The notes: generated from the letters alone by a model not told the origin. A stretch of 64,000 nt of DNA from Pleurodeles waltl (GCF_031143425.1 NC_090440.1:1266149123-1266213122); one strand, 5' to 3'; numbered from the stretch's first letter, positions 1 to 10,779 are shown. A program made the numbers and translations.

Positions 1-319
1 ATCATCAGGGTAGAGCCTCAGCTATTTGGAGCACAGGTGCAGCAGAAATCTATAGCTGGGAAGATGGAGCTATGGTGGAGAATCGTGGACAGGGTCAATG
101 CTGTGGGTCAGCACCCAAGAACTAGGGAAGACATCAGGAAGAGGTGGAACGACCTACTGGGGAAGGTACATTCCTTTGCAGCAATAAACCAGCTCGTTGT
201 ACAGAGGACTGGCGGTGGACCCCCATCTCCTCCCCCGCAACTAACAACATGGGAGGAGCAAGCCTTGGCAATCATGCATCCTGAGGGCCTGGCCAGAATA
301 GGAGGAGGACTGGACTCTG
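1..319 (+). pseudogene. SANT/Myb-like DNA-binding protein of Harbinger 1, visible first exon (5' end missing)
   Basis: The frame is open from the window edge. Its residues fit the third helix of a SANT/Myb-like domain: WWRIVDRVNAVG, then RTREDIRKRWNDLLGKV. In Harbinger elements such a protein binds the transposon ends and helps bring the transposase into the nucleus. The exon ends at 319 with a consensus donor (TCTG followed by GTAAGT, phase 1). The next exon at 2966 begins GT ATC, which restores a glycine codon and keeps the frame. The intron between them is stretched by a 2.3 kb insertion. The domain's N-terminal helices lie outside the window. It is called a pseudogene because the downstream exon has a stop and a frameshift. 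Confidence 0.7.
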
Positions 320-1067
320 GTAAGTCAACTCTTTACTACTATCACCCCCCTAATAATATAAACTAAGAAGGGGGTGCACCACTCCGAAGACAATTGTTAA
401 AGCATAATGTACAGAAAGAGTCCAAATCTCCTATAGCAGTGATGACACAAATCTTCTATTTTTTTTCTTCTGATTCCCAAGACTTTTATTTGCACAATGA
501 TCTTGTTACGGCAAGAGGTACATAGAAAAGACAGCCAACACGTTTCGCCCTTCAACATATGGCTTTTTCAGGGCTGTAACATAACATGAAACAATAAAGA
601 GGATATTTCGATAAGAAACAATAATATTAAACATACCAACGAAGACTACATCCATATTACAAATAAAACAATTACATTTGACGCGACATGAAAGTACATG
701 AGCACATATGTGTCAAGGTAAAAAGTATTTTGAAATTCCCACATAGATGATAAAATAGAGTGTAATAGAAAGAACCGGCAAGAAATTTTTTAAAAAAGGA
801 CGTGAGGGAGCAGATCCATAATTACATGAAGTACACAAGTAATGTGAAAAAAATAAAAGAAAATACCTGTTACCCAGTGTGAAGCTATAGTTAGTGCCCA
901 AAAAGACAGTATAAACAGATAATGTAAAAGATAATAAGCGTACCTAAGTGGTATCCAGTCGGTCATAATTTATAATATTCAGTTACACAATCATGTGTAA
1001 TGAGCCTAATTAAGAAACAAAGAGTAAAAACTGAAACGAGAGAGATGATAGAATCCAAAGGAACTTA

Positions 1068-2088
1068 GGTGGTCATTACGACCTCGGCGGTCTTTTCCGA
1101 AGACCGCCGAGGGACCGCTGTACGGAAGACCGCCAGTGCTGGCGGTCTTCCGCACGGGCCATTATGACCGTTGGCAGCGCTCCGTCCTTTTACGGACGGA
1201 GAGCCGCCAACAGCCATACTGGCGGCAGGCGGGGAAGTGGAGGTAGCTCCCCCTCCACCGCCACGGCAACAGAACACCGCCCAGCGAATCACGTCTTGTG
1301 ATTCGCTGTGGCGGTGTTCTGTTGGCGTGGCGGTGTCGGCGGAGCTGCCCCCATGGGTCCCGTTCCCTCCCGGAGGCTCACCGGAACAGGTAAGGTGATC
1401 GTCCGTTAGGGAAGGGGGTGGGGGGTGTTGTGTGTTATGTGCATGCATGGGGGTGTGCATGTGTGTATGTTGAGGGGGCGTGTGAATGCGTGCATGAATG
1501 CGGGGGTGTTGTGTGTATGTGAATGAGTGCGTGCATGAATGCGGGGTGTTGTGTGTATGTGAATGAGTGCGTGCATGAATGCGGGGGTGTTGTGTGTATG
1601 TGAATGAGTGCGTGTATGCCTGCGTGCGTGTATGTGTGTATGTGTGTAGAAATGTTGGGAATCGGGGTGGGGAGGGGGGTCCTGCCACCTTTGGGGGGTG
1701 GCAGGGGTGGTGGGGGGGTAGGGGAGGGAGTCGGGGTGGGGGTGGGGGTGGGGGTGTGGGTGACCCCTATCAGTGCCAGGGAAGGGATTCCATGGCACTG
1801 ATAGAGCTTACCGCCATGGATTTCATGGCGGTCCCAAACTGCATGAAATCCATGGCGGTAAGCCGGGTCAGGCGGGTTGTGATACCGCTGGCGGTATAGT
1901 GACGACCGATGGGCTGGAGACCCAGGTCTCCAGCCCGGCGGTCGTCTCCGACCTGACGGGCGGAACGGTGAAGCGGCGGTTGGCCATGGCGGTAACCGCC
2001 ATGGTCAAAATCTCATTTTTTAGACCGCCAGCCTGTTGGCGGTCTTACCGCCGCTTCACCGCCGTCCGCCAGGGTCGAAATGACCCCC
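1068..2088. mobile_element. GC-rich fold-back element nested in the 353-2656 insertion
   Basis: The ends are inverted: GGTGGTCATTACGACC at the left and GGTCGAAATGACCCCC at the right, flanked by TTA on both sides (1065-1067 and 2089-2091). A TTA/TAA 3-bp duplication is the known Harbinger signature. The interior is packed with hairpins built from GGCGGTC and GACCGCC words (for example 1085-1165 and 1925-2050), and the middle holds a G-rich minisatellite. No protein is encoded; long frames across it are translations of the minisatellite. It is probably a non-autonomous Harbinger derivative. Confidence 0.75.
1480..1625. repeat. Minisatellite, unit about 41 bp, three copies
   Basis: Nearly identical units run GTGTTGTGTGTATGTGAATG then AGTGCGTGCATGAATGCGGG. 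It is followed at 1650-1765 by a strongly G-rich tract (GGTGGGGGTGGGGG words) that could form G-quadruplexes. Confidence 0.8.
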
Positions 2089-2965
2089 TTAGTATTAAAC
2101 AAATAATAAACATATGTATTCCGATAACTGTAAGAAAAGTGCTGATGAGAATAGGTCATAAACTTCCATAAATGGATTGTAACAGAAATGAGCCAAAAAT
2201 CAGGAGAGAAAAAATTTCTTTACATCTCCTTAAGCAACCATAAAACAGCGATTTCATAGGGTACCCCAAAGTAATTATCAAATAAGAAGTATAACCATAA
2301 ATCAAACCGCCCAAGGAGATATTGTAAGAATAATTCCACCGCTATTCAAGAGATGCAGTAAACAAGAAAGTATCTTACCGAAAGTTACTTGCACTGTCAT
2401 CACTACTATAGGAGAATTGGACTCTTTCTGTACATTATGCTTTAACAATTGTCTTTGGAGTGGTGCACCGCCTCTTAGTTTATATTATTGGGGTCTTTTT
2501 TGCCTTTTAGGCTCTTTTTGCAGCAGGGGCCTTGGTAGAGCTGCACACTACAGATACCATAATTAATTATTCTTTTTTAACTCTATCGTGAATAATTGGG
2601 AACTTATAGGGATTGGTGCGTTGCTATTGAGCCTGCTGCATTTCTTCTGCTCGTTTTACTATCACCCCCCTACTGCATGCCCCACCCTCACTCCCATCAC
2701 TCTACCACCTCCCACACACCCCACCATCACGTCCCACTCATTCCAATGCCAAGCCCTGCATGCACCACCAATGCATGGACATCACTCACAGCCCTGCATG
2801 GACACCTATCACCAAAGCATGCACACTAGGAATAATCAGCTAGCCCACCATATACTAACTTACACATGTGAAAGCTGTCAGGGCAAATACAACCAAATAG
2901 GGCAACCCACTGATGCACAATATGTCACATACAGAAACAATAACACAGCATTTACATCCCTATAG

Positions 2966-3862
2966 GTATCCCAGCCAATGTTACCGGAGAGGAGGTGCCA
3001 GCACTATTCAGTCCCCCAACTGAAGAGGCCCACAGTGATGACAGCATCTCTGGTCGCCTGGATCTTGATGACCAACCTGGCCCATCAGGGACCTCTGGAC
3101 AGTCGGTTACTCAGGCTCAGTCACAGACAACCATAGAGCCCACCCACCTGGAAACACCACACAGCACCCACCCAGCGTACCCATACCTTTGTCCCCAGGA
3201 CACATCAATCAGCAGTGTGTCCACTTCTACAGGGACCCCAGGCCACACCTTACACCCAAGATAATCAGGGACCTGGGGTCAGTTGCAGTGGGCACACAGT
3301 TCAGGGGACAGAGGCACAGGATAACAGTGAAACTGGGAGGACTGCTGTGCACCAGCGAGAGGACAGGCCCAGGAAACCGACTCTCAAGGAGGCACTCACC
3401 GAGCTCCTGGGAGCCTACCAACATTCCCAGGATGCAGTGGGTCAGATCCTGGACAATGTGCAGTAGAACAGGCGGCTGCAGGAGGGACAGTACCAGGGGT
3501 TCAGGGAGGACTTGCAGGCCCTCAACACCACCCTGGTCTCCATTGCAGGAGTGCTGGTAGACATGGCCAACATTATGAGGGAGGCAGTTTCACATCAGTG
3601 GGCCCCTGCCACTAGCCAGACATCTGAACAGCCTTCCACCTCTGCTGCCGCTAGTGGACAGGAGGCCCTGCCACCGGACTCACAGGCCACCAGCACCCCT
3701 CCCCCTGCAGAAGGAGAATCACCCGCCAAATGTTCCCTGCAATCCAGGCAGAAGCCAAAGACTTTTGCCAGGACCCTGCCAGAAAATAAAACTCCCCTGA
3801 TTCTCTTAACCAGGTTCAAACATTGCAATTCAACTGTACAGTATTTGTGCACATATGAATGA
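2966..3862 (+). pseudogene. SANT/Myb-like protein of Harbinger 1, second exon (broken)
   Basis: The acceptor CCCTATAG lies just before 2966, and the exon joins the 1-319 exon in frame through a split glycine codon. The first part is acidic and Ser/Thr/Pro-rich (SDDSISGRLDLDDQPG). A stop at 3262-3264 follows, but the neighbouring frame continues with a helical segment (LKEALTELLGAYQHSQDAVG), has one TAG at 3464, and then resumes as FREDLQALNTTLVSIAG up to 3862. A C-terminal helical, coiled-coil-like region after a SANT domain is usual in Harbinger partner proteins. One frameshift and one internal stop mark it as dead. Its end lies about 110 bp from the stop of the oppositely oriented transposase, so the two genes are tail to tail. 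Confidence 0.65.
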
Positions 3863-3975
3863 CCTGTAGTTTGCTGCAGTGATCACACCAGGAGCGATAG
3901 TGGGGCACCAACATCTGCAAAATGAATTGCCAAAGGGGACAGTAGGTGGGCATAGAAGTGGGAAATAACAGCATG

Positions 3976-5099
3976 CTAGTGCCAAATAATGTCCAAATAA
4001 TGACAATGAAATGTGAAGTAACAGTGTCTTAAGTATTGTCGTATCACTGCTGTACTGTTGTCCTCATCCTCCTCATCCTCACTGTCCACAGGGTCCACCG
4101 CTGCCACACGGGCATCTCCAGCCTTTTCCTCCTGCAGAAAAGGCACATATTGTTTCAAGGTTAGGTTGTGCAACATGCAGCATGCCACAATTATCTGACA
4201 GACCTTCTTGGGTGAGTAGAACAGGGATCCACCTGTTGGATGGAGGCACCTGAACCTGGCCTTCCGGAGGCAAATGGTTCTTTTGATTATCCTTCTTGTT
4301 TGCCCATGTGCCTCATTGTAACATTCTTCTGCCTTTGTCCTAGCATTCCTCACAGGGGTCAGTAGCCATGATAGGTTGGGGTAACCAGAGTCACCTGCAA
4401 ATATCAAGGGACAACATTTAGCCACACACTATCCCATACGTCCCACCCCATACCCATACACCAACATCTACTGGGTTGGAACCAGGGCTCACCTATTAGC
4501 CACACCCTGTGCATCTGTAGTTGGGCCATCACATTTGGGATGCTGCTATTCCTCAGAATAAAGGCATCATACACTGACCTGGGATACTTAGCATTGGCAT
4601 GGGAGATGTACTGGTCCACCAGGCACACCACTTGTACATTCATGGAGTGGAAACTCTTACAATTTGTGAACACCTGTTCATTTTGACTGGGGTGGACAAA
4701 TGCAATATGTGTTCCATCAATCGCCCTGATTATTTTCGGGATATATCCCATTGCATAGAAGTCAGCCTTCATTGTGGCCAAATCCTCCACCTGGGGGGAA
4801 ACAATGTAGCTGCACATGTGTTTAATCAGGGCAGACAACACTCTGGTCAGCACATTTGAGAACATTGGCTGTGACATTCCTGCTGCCAAGCCCACTGTCA
4901 CCTGGAAAGAACCACTTGCCAGGAAATGGAGCACAGACAGAACTTGCACAAGAGGGGGGATCTCAGTAGGGTGGCAGATAGCAGATATAAGGTCAGGCTA
5001 TAATTGGGCACAGAGCTCTGTAGTTGTGGACTTGTCCTCCAGTGCTGCCAAGCCCACCAGGGGTCTGTACACAGGGGTATGTCTCCATCTCCTATTCAT
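3976..5099 (-). pseudogene. Harbinger DDE transposase (element 1), two exons, catalytic Glu lost
   Basis: Transposase of the PIF/Harbinger DDE_4 family, which cuts and rejoins element ends. Exon 1 (about 5099-4493) has the helix-turn-helix-like stretch SQPMFSNVLTRVL, the first catalytic Asp in RAIDGTHIAF and the second in KYPRSVYDAFIL. It ends CTAATAG before GTGAGC. Exon 2 (4394-3976) starts after TTTGCAG, and the junction rebuilds the family motif IGDSGYP. The third catalytic position reads RIIKRTICLRK: the codon at 4282-4284 is Lys, whereas the sister transposase in this window has IVERTFGILK. The loss of this Glu should abolish activity. A stop in the N-terminal part (frame above 4949) adds damage. 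The most likely start is the ATG at 5097-5099, but that is uncertain. Confidence 0.8.
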
Positions 5100-5555
5100 C
5101 TGCAGCGGTAGCAATCTAAGGGACAAAAGAGTGAGGAGCCGGTCACAAACTGAACTTTGGAGCCACAGTAGTACAATGCATTATGTCAATTTGTAATGGG
5201 TAAGTGGGATTTGTCCTGTATGTTAAAATATTAACTGTGACACAGTTATTATCCAGTGTCTGCACCCCCCCCCACGAAATGGTGTCCTGTGTGGAGGGAC
5301 AGGTGGAACTGAGGTAATTCCTCTGGCGTTGTGCGCCGTTGCGGGAGGTGTCGGGAACTGCCGTGCAACTCCTCATTTGTTATAAATGGGCACTATGGGT
5401 TACAGTGGCCAATAGTGATGTACGCTGGTGGTGACGGTATGCACCGCCGTGGACGTGACTGACATTTTCTATCTGATTACTCACTTGCTACGTGACCTTC
5501 AACAGGAGAGGACCTACGCTGCATGTGCTGCTGTGACCTGTGTCTGGAACCTACC

Positions 5556-8293
5556 ATGACTGGGGAAAAGGCCCCTGCCTTCACCTCGGCGGAGTTGCAG
5601 GGACTGGTGGATGGGGTCCTAACCCCGTACGGACTGCTGTATGGGCATCCGGACTAACTGGTGAGTACACCTTGGGCACAATGCATGTGGCATGAATGCA
5701 TGGAGTGGTGTGTGTGAAGGCCTCGTGTAAGGGGGGTGGGTGGATGTCCTCTGGGCAGCGGATTTGTTGTGTGCTGGGCCATGTGTGTGCAAATGGTGAT
5801 GTGAAGGGGTATGGTGGGCCATAAGTGTAACAGGGAGGACAGTCTGACTGATACCATTTTCCTTTGTGTATTACTTCTGCAGGTCAGCGCCCATCAAAAG
5901 AAGGGTATATAGCGTGCCATCGCAAAGGAGGTGCAAACCGTGGGGGTCTACAGCAAGCAGAGCATCCACTGTCAGAAACGGTGGGAGGACCTGGAAAGCT
6001 GGGCATGGAACACTGGCTGAGGATGGTCCCCCAACAAGGAAGGGGTGCCCGTCGAACCCTGACCCCCCCGATGGTCCGCATACTGGTGGTGGCCTATCCT
6101 GAGCTGGATGGGCGTTTGAGGGCATCACAGCAGCCACAAGGGGGTGAGTATAGTTCCCATCATTACAGCTTAGCATAGTAGGGTGGCATCCGGGTGGAGG
6201 ATGTGTGTCAGTGGGTGCCCTTAGCGCAGGCATGACATTGCAGAGTAGGTCCCCTGGTGGCAAGTGTCCTGAAGGGGTAATCCTGCTACCTAGCTCATAG
6301 GCATCCACAACTGGTCAGGGCTGCGTGGGTCGTAGGTGTGCTGCATTTGGCAGTGTGTGCCCCTTCATGTTCCTTGGTGGCTAGCAATATAACTGGTAGT
6401 GCAATGCATAGTGCGTAGGGCTGCTCCCTGTGTGTGAGAGTGATGTGTATGCCAACGGTGGTGTTGGAACAGTCATTGCCCAAGTGTATCCTTTGTCTCT
6501 TCCCCCCTCGTTGTTTTTTCACCCTGTACTCATGTGCATTAGCATCATCTGGTGGAGGAGCAGAGGCACAGGCAATGGAGGGAGCTGCATTCTACAGGAC
6601 CCAGGAGGCAGAGTCCACCGATGGTGAAGGCACCAGTGGGACGGACGGCTAGGCGAGGGGAGCTCCAGTGTGGAGACTGGATGGGACAGTTCTGACACAG
6701 ATACCTCCTCTGATGGAAGTTCCATTGTGGTGGCGGACACCTCTGTGACCACCCCAGCTATATCTGCCACCCCCGTACCAGCACCATCCTCCCAGTAGCC
6801 GCTCATTGAGTTGCCTGTGCTCACTCACCCAGGAGGGTTTGCATCTCCTTTGCCCCAGGCACCTCAGGCTCTGACCCAGTTAGCCCTGCTGCCCTGAGTG
6901 AGGAGGCAATTGACCTCCTGAGATCCATCGCTGAAGGGTAGTCAACCATTGTGAATGCCATCCAGGGGTTGGCAGCCCAGATGCAACAGACTAATGCAGT
7001 CCTTGAGGTTATTCACACTGGCTTGGCGGCCCAACAGAGTTCAATCCAGCCTCTGGCCGCCTCTCTGATGGCAGCCATTGTCCCTGTTTCCCCCCTACCC
7101 CCTCCAACTTTCTTTTCCCAAACCCATTCCCCTCAACCCCAACCTATCCCAAGCACACAAGCAGACAAGCATGCACACAAGACAACACACAAGAGTGGCA
7201 CAGGCAACCACAAGCACCACACATCATCCCACAGGCACTCACACAAACAGCATCCAGATGCAGACATACCAACATCCACAATTTCCACTGTGTCCCACTC
7301 TTCCTCCTCCACCTCCCTTCTAGTTCCGTCTATACTCACACCTGCATGTACTACATCCTCATCCACTATCATCATCACCATCACACCTAGCTGAACACAC
7401 ACCTCACTGGCAGACACCTCTACAACAACCATACACATGTCCCCTGTGTCCTCTCCCACTGTGCCTGTCCCCCCTCCTAAAGTACACAAATGCAAGCATG
7501 CAGACACCTAAGAGCCATTCACCTCACAACAGCATCTAGCCCATGCACCTACACCCAAACTCAGCAGACAGACACCTTCTACAACCACTCCCTCTTCCTC
7601 TGCTCCCAAACCTTCTCCCTCTTCCCGCCCCAAAGTCCCTAAGGAATTTTTCCTCTCCACCATTGACCTCTTCCCTCCCCCTCCCCCCATCCTTCACGTC
7701 TGACCAGGGTGGCAAAAACCCTGGCAAGCACCTCAGCCAACCAGTCCATGGGCCCAGTAGTCTCCACACCCACTCGTGGTGGGAACGGATCCAGGGAACA
7801 TGTCCAGAGGGTGAAGGAGCCTGCACCAGGCAGCCTCAAGGAAAGTGTGCCTGCCCCAGCTGCAGCCCGGAAGAGCAAGGAGCCAGCCCCAGCTGCTGCC
7901 AGGAAGGGCAAGGATCAAGCTCTAGCTGCTGCCAGGAAGGCCAAGGAGCCAGCACCACCTGCTGCCAGGAAGGGCAAGGAGCCAGCACCAGCAGGCTGGA
8001 AGGACAAGAGGCCTGGGGCAGGGACTCTGATGGAGCCCCCACCACCATCCATGGTTGTGCAGCTGTCCAAGGCTGCAGGGGATAGGCTGGAGCCTTCCCC
8101 CAATAGCAGCAGCAACACCACCACCACCACTGGGCAGCTGCCGAGGCTGCAGGGGATGGGCTGGAGCCTCCCCCCACCAGCAGCAGCTGCACCACCACCA
8201 CCACTGGGCAGCCATCTGAGGCTGCAGGAGATGGGCTGGAGCCTCCCCCCACCAGCAGCACCACTACCACCACTGAGCAGCCGTTACCGCTGA
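5556..8293 (+). pseudogene. Second SANT/Myb-like gene of Harbinger 1 (broken, multi-exon)
   Basis: Exon 1 (5556-5660) opens at an ATG and encodes AELQGLVDGVLTPYGLLYG before a TAA and a clean GTGAGT donor. Exon 2 (5883-6143; acceptor TTCTGCAG) continues the SANT/Myb-like fold with SKQSIHCQKRWEDLESWAW and contains two stops. Later exons near 6544-6830 (Ser/Thr-rich, SSVETGWDSSDTDTSSDG by frame reading), 6900-7080 (helical, AIQGLAAQMQQTNAVLEVI) and 7709-8293 (basic Ala/Lys/Pro repeats) look like its tail. A DNA-binding partner role is inferred from the fold. It starts about 460 bp from the transposase start and in the opposite direction, so 5100-5555 could be a shared promoter. Exact 3' exon limits are uncertain. 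Confidence 0.6.
7866..8290 (+). repeat. In-frame coding repeats in the SANT/Myb-like gene tail
   Basis: Four 33-bp units encode an 11-residue repeat of the type RKGKEPAPAAA (about 7866-8010). They are followed by about three 69-bp units (8079-8280) around GGCTGGAGCCTCCCCCCACC, which encode a Pro/Ser-rich tail. The basic repeats resemble linker-histone-type DNA-binding tails in composition only. Confidence 0.7.
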
Positions 8294-8339
8294 CAGGCGG
8301 TATGTAATCCTGCGTCCATGTGCTGCTGTGCGGCCTGCC

Positions 8340-9040
8340 CCCTTCAAATCCATTGGGTATGACACCCACTTGAGAGACTGTGACCTTGCACTGCCCAGGA
8401 TCAAGAGCACAGGGCACGATGCCCCCTCCAGGACCAGTGGGTGACACACCCACCTATCCCAGCCTCCCCAGGATGAAGAGGACAGGGCATGATCCTCCCT
8501 CCACACCCACCTACCCCAGCCTCCACAGGATCAAGAGCACAGGGGATGATGCCCCCTCCAGAACCAGTGGGTAACACACCCACCAACCCAGCCTCCCCAG
8601 GATCAAGAGCACAGGGCATGATGCCCCCGCTAGAACCAGTGTGGGAAACATCCACTTGAGCGATTGTGGTCTTGCGCTCCCCAGGACCAAACACAGGGCA
8701 CTTTGCCCCCTCCAGAGCATGTGGGCAAGTCACCCACTCGAGACACTGTGGCCTTGCACTCCCAAGAACAGAGCAATGGGCATGTTGTCCCCTCCAGAGC
8801 ATGTGGCAAGTCCCCCTCCAGGACAGAGCAATGGGCATGTTGTCCCCTCCAGAGCATGTGGGCAAGTCACCCACTAGAGAGACTGTGGCCTTGCACTCCC
8901 CAGGACCAAGCACAGGGCATGTTGCCCCCTCCAGAGCATGTGGGCAAGTCACCCACTTGAGAGACTGTGCCCTTGCACTCCCCAGGACAAAGCACAGGGC
9001 ATGTTGCCCCCTCCAGAACCAGTGGTCTTGTTCCATCTGC
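8340..9040. repeat. Minisatellite, unit about 62-82 bp
   Basis: Tandem units run ACTGTGGCCTTGCACTCCCC, AGGACCAAGCACAGGGCATG, then a segment with CCCTCCAGAGCATGTGGGCA. The last units are about 82 bp; earlier ones are shorter and more diverged. It lies just after the second SANT/Myb-like gene, inside Harbinger 1. Long frames on both strands here are by-products of the repeat. Confidence 0.8.
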
Positions 9041-9742
9041 TGGCTGAGGTGCCCCCGTGCCCCTGGGGTGCCTGTCTATTTTCCAACTAATGCCCCTGCA
9101 GTGTTCTCTTCGTGTTGATGCAGGTGACAAGGGGGCCTTGGACTTTGGCCTGTGGCTTTGTGGCCCACGCATACTGAGGACTGGACAGCATCCCTTTAGC
9201 TGTACATTTGTATATACCAGTTACATTGCATATTTCTTATATATACTGTGTTGATGTCATTACATTCACTTTTCCAAAAATATTTTGTCCTTTCATTATT
9301 TATCCGAGGTACAGGGTAAATATGTTTTATTACCGAAGCTGATTGTGTGTATGGTGTTGGGGGTGGGGGTGGGGGTGTTGCGTGTGTGTGTCACTCTCTT
9401 CCCCCCCTCCTCTATGTGTTAGGCAGCTGTACTCACCGTCATCCTCTTCGCAGTCGGTGGTGTTCATGGTGGAGTAGCAGGTAGAAAATCATTGGGAAGA
9501 CATGCAGTTCTGGTTCCATAGCGGTGTGGTTGTTCCCTGTGTCTCCACAGGTGAATCCTTTCCCTTCTGTGCAGTGTCTCCCCCAGGCTTTTGATGTTGC
9601 TGGTACCGCCCCCGAAATGGTGGTGGATTGCAGGGTCTTAATTTGGTGGGCGGGACATTGGCTTCCGTCTGGCTGTAGGCGGCTATCGCCGTGGTGGCTG
9701 TTGTCTCCGTCCTGACGATCGGTGTGGTAAAGTAGCTGTCTA

Positions 9743-9849
9743 TCTGAGTTCTCACTGTCATGGTCATAATTTGGCAGTAGTTACTGCCAGCCTGTTGGCG
9801 GTATTACCATCACTTTATCACCGACCGCCAGGCTTGTAATGAGGGCCTA
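9743..9849. other. Probable right terminal region of Harbinger 1
   Basis: Sequence GGCAGTAGTTACTGCC is a short hairpin, followed by GCCAGCCTGTTGGCGG and ACCGACCGCCAGGCTTGTAA. The same vocabulary forms the right ends of the fold-back elements at 2030-2088 (CGCCAGCCTGTTGGCGGTC) and 38490-38569 (CGCCAGCCTGTTGGCCGTG). The matching left end is not in the window, so the boundary near 9849 is approximate. Confidence 0.5.
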
Positions 9850-10587
9850 TGTGATGTAAAGCGGTGTCCCTCAAAGAGGAAAAGAGCGGTAATGAAAGAG
9901 GCACTTATGTCTCTGTGGGGAAAAGAACATGAAACCAACATTACGAATGAGCGCCAATCACGCACGAGCCACAACAGAATGCTTTGAACAAGAATAAATG
10001 GACAATATGATTTTACTATAGTAAATATATGTAAACTTTTATAAGACAGAAATAATTTTGCAAGCAGAATATTTATCTTAACTGCGAGCAGCAAGAAAAG
10101 AGGGATTGTTGCTCTCAGTCAAGATTGTTCTTGTTGTACACTATATACAATTGGTTGTTCTATTGTGATGCAACGTAGTACTTCTTTCCCATGGTTTTCT
10201 GGGTAATTACGTTTTTTCTTGGCTGCTGTGTTTATTAAAGCAAGAACAGAAAGCATAATATGAGCCTCCGAGTCTTGTAATGAAATTCACAGTTTCTTTT
10301 CATGCGTTATAAACAAATAACCCTTCCTCTCTTTTATCCTGGCAGTGGCCCCATGCACTTCCTTTTCTTATTAAAGCCTCCTAGATCTCTCATTCCACAA
10401 ATTAAGGGATTTCTTTCACTGCAAACCCTGCCCCGCCTTCCAAATGCTACAGCATATCATGAATTTCTGACATTCACGTTGATGACTAAATAGGCCAGAA
10501 ATCTCCCATACAGTGCTGGGGGTGATTTACAAAGGGACCTCTTTCGTTTGGATAAAAAAAAAATGAAAAACAACATAAAAACATATT
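9850..10587. other. No gene seen
   Basis: AT-rich sequence without a convincing coding frame, splice structure or clear repeat end. Short frames at 9810-10094 (minus) and 10302-10493 (plus) have no recognisable motif. Confidence 0.5.
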
Positions 10588-10660
10588 CTCCAGGTGGGGT
10601 TGGAACCCTGGTCAGAGACAATACTACCCATGCAATTAACCACTATACCAAGCCTACTAT
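10588..10660 (-). repeat. tRNA-derived SINE head
   Basis: Read on the minus strand it has an A-box-like TTGGTATAGTGGTTAA and, about 40 bases on, a B-box-like CAGGGTTCCAACCCC. These are the internal RNA polymerase III promoter elements of a tRNA. The acceptor stem does not pair well, so it is a decayed tRNA-derived repeat rather than a working tRNA gene. Confidence 0.5.
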
Positions 10661-10779
10661 AAACAATTGATTTGGCTAAATGCCTTAGAATCAGAGACAT
10701 GATGATGTCTTCTTGCTTTCCTTTCCTGGTGATTTTATGTCACAAATTCATATTGAGTATCAATTCAATGTGATCTGAG

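Larger units (their letters stand above)
353..2656. mobile_element. 2.3 kb insertion with internal inverted arms and a 16-bp target duplication
   Basis: The same 16 bases, TACTATCACCCCCCTA, flank the insertion at 337-352 and 2657-2672, so everything between entered as a unit (apart from later nested insertions). Inverted arms of about 94 bp lie at 354-447 and 2396-2489 and match closely, including the run CAATTGTTAAAGCATAATG. The right arm is followed by a further 167 bp before the duplication, so the element is asymmetric. A motif near 538-580 (CACGTTTCG ... GGCTTTTTCAGGGCTG) recurs in a related copy near 10890. A 16-bp duplication fits target-primed retrotransposition better than a cut-and-paste transposase. 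No coding frame of its own was recognised. Class unknown. Confidence 0.6.
1..9849. mobile_element. Harbinger-type DNA transposon 1, left end outside the window
   Basis: The segment carries, in order, a SANT/Myb-like gene on +, a DDE transposase on - and a second SANT/Myb-like gene on +. It ends near 9849 in a GC-rich terminal region (GGCGGTATTACC ... ACCGCCAGGCTTGTAATGAGGGCC). PIF/Harbinger elements are known to carry a transposase and a SANT/Myb partner, so the assignment is firm at superfamily level. That all three genes belong to one element is inference, because the left terminus and the target duplication cannot be seen. The genes contain stops and frameshifts, so the copy is not autonomous now. 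It is interrupted at 353-2656 by another insertion. Confidence 0.6.

Noticed and set aside
1065..1798. Long minus-strand frames rich in His/Thr (207 and 130 codons)
   Set aside because: They are translations of the GTGTGT-type minisatellite and GC hairpins of a fold-back element; no start context, motif or splice structure.
8340..9040. Possible CRISPR-like array
   Set aside because: The units are contiguous tandem copies without unique spacers, and the sequence is eukaryotic.
7836..9172. Several long minus-strand and plus-strand frames rich in Val/Trp/Cys or Ser/Pro
   Set aside because: All three frames stay open because the unit lacks stops; they are by-products of the tandem repeats.
10588..10660. 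Functional tRNA gene on the minus strand
   Set aside because: A- and B-box-like words are present but the acceptor stem does not pair and the B box deviates from consensus; a SINE head fits better.
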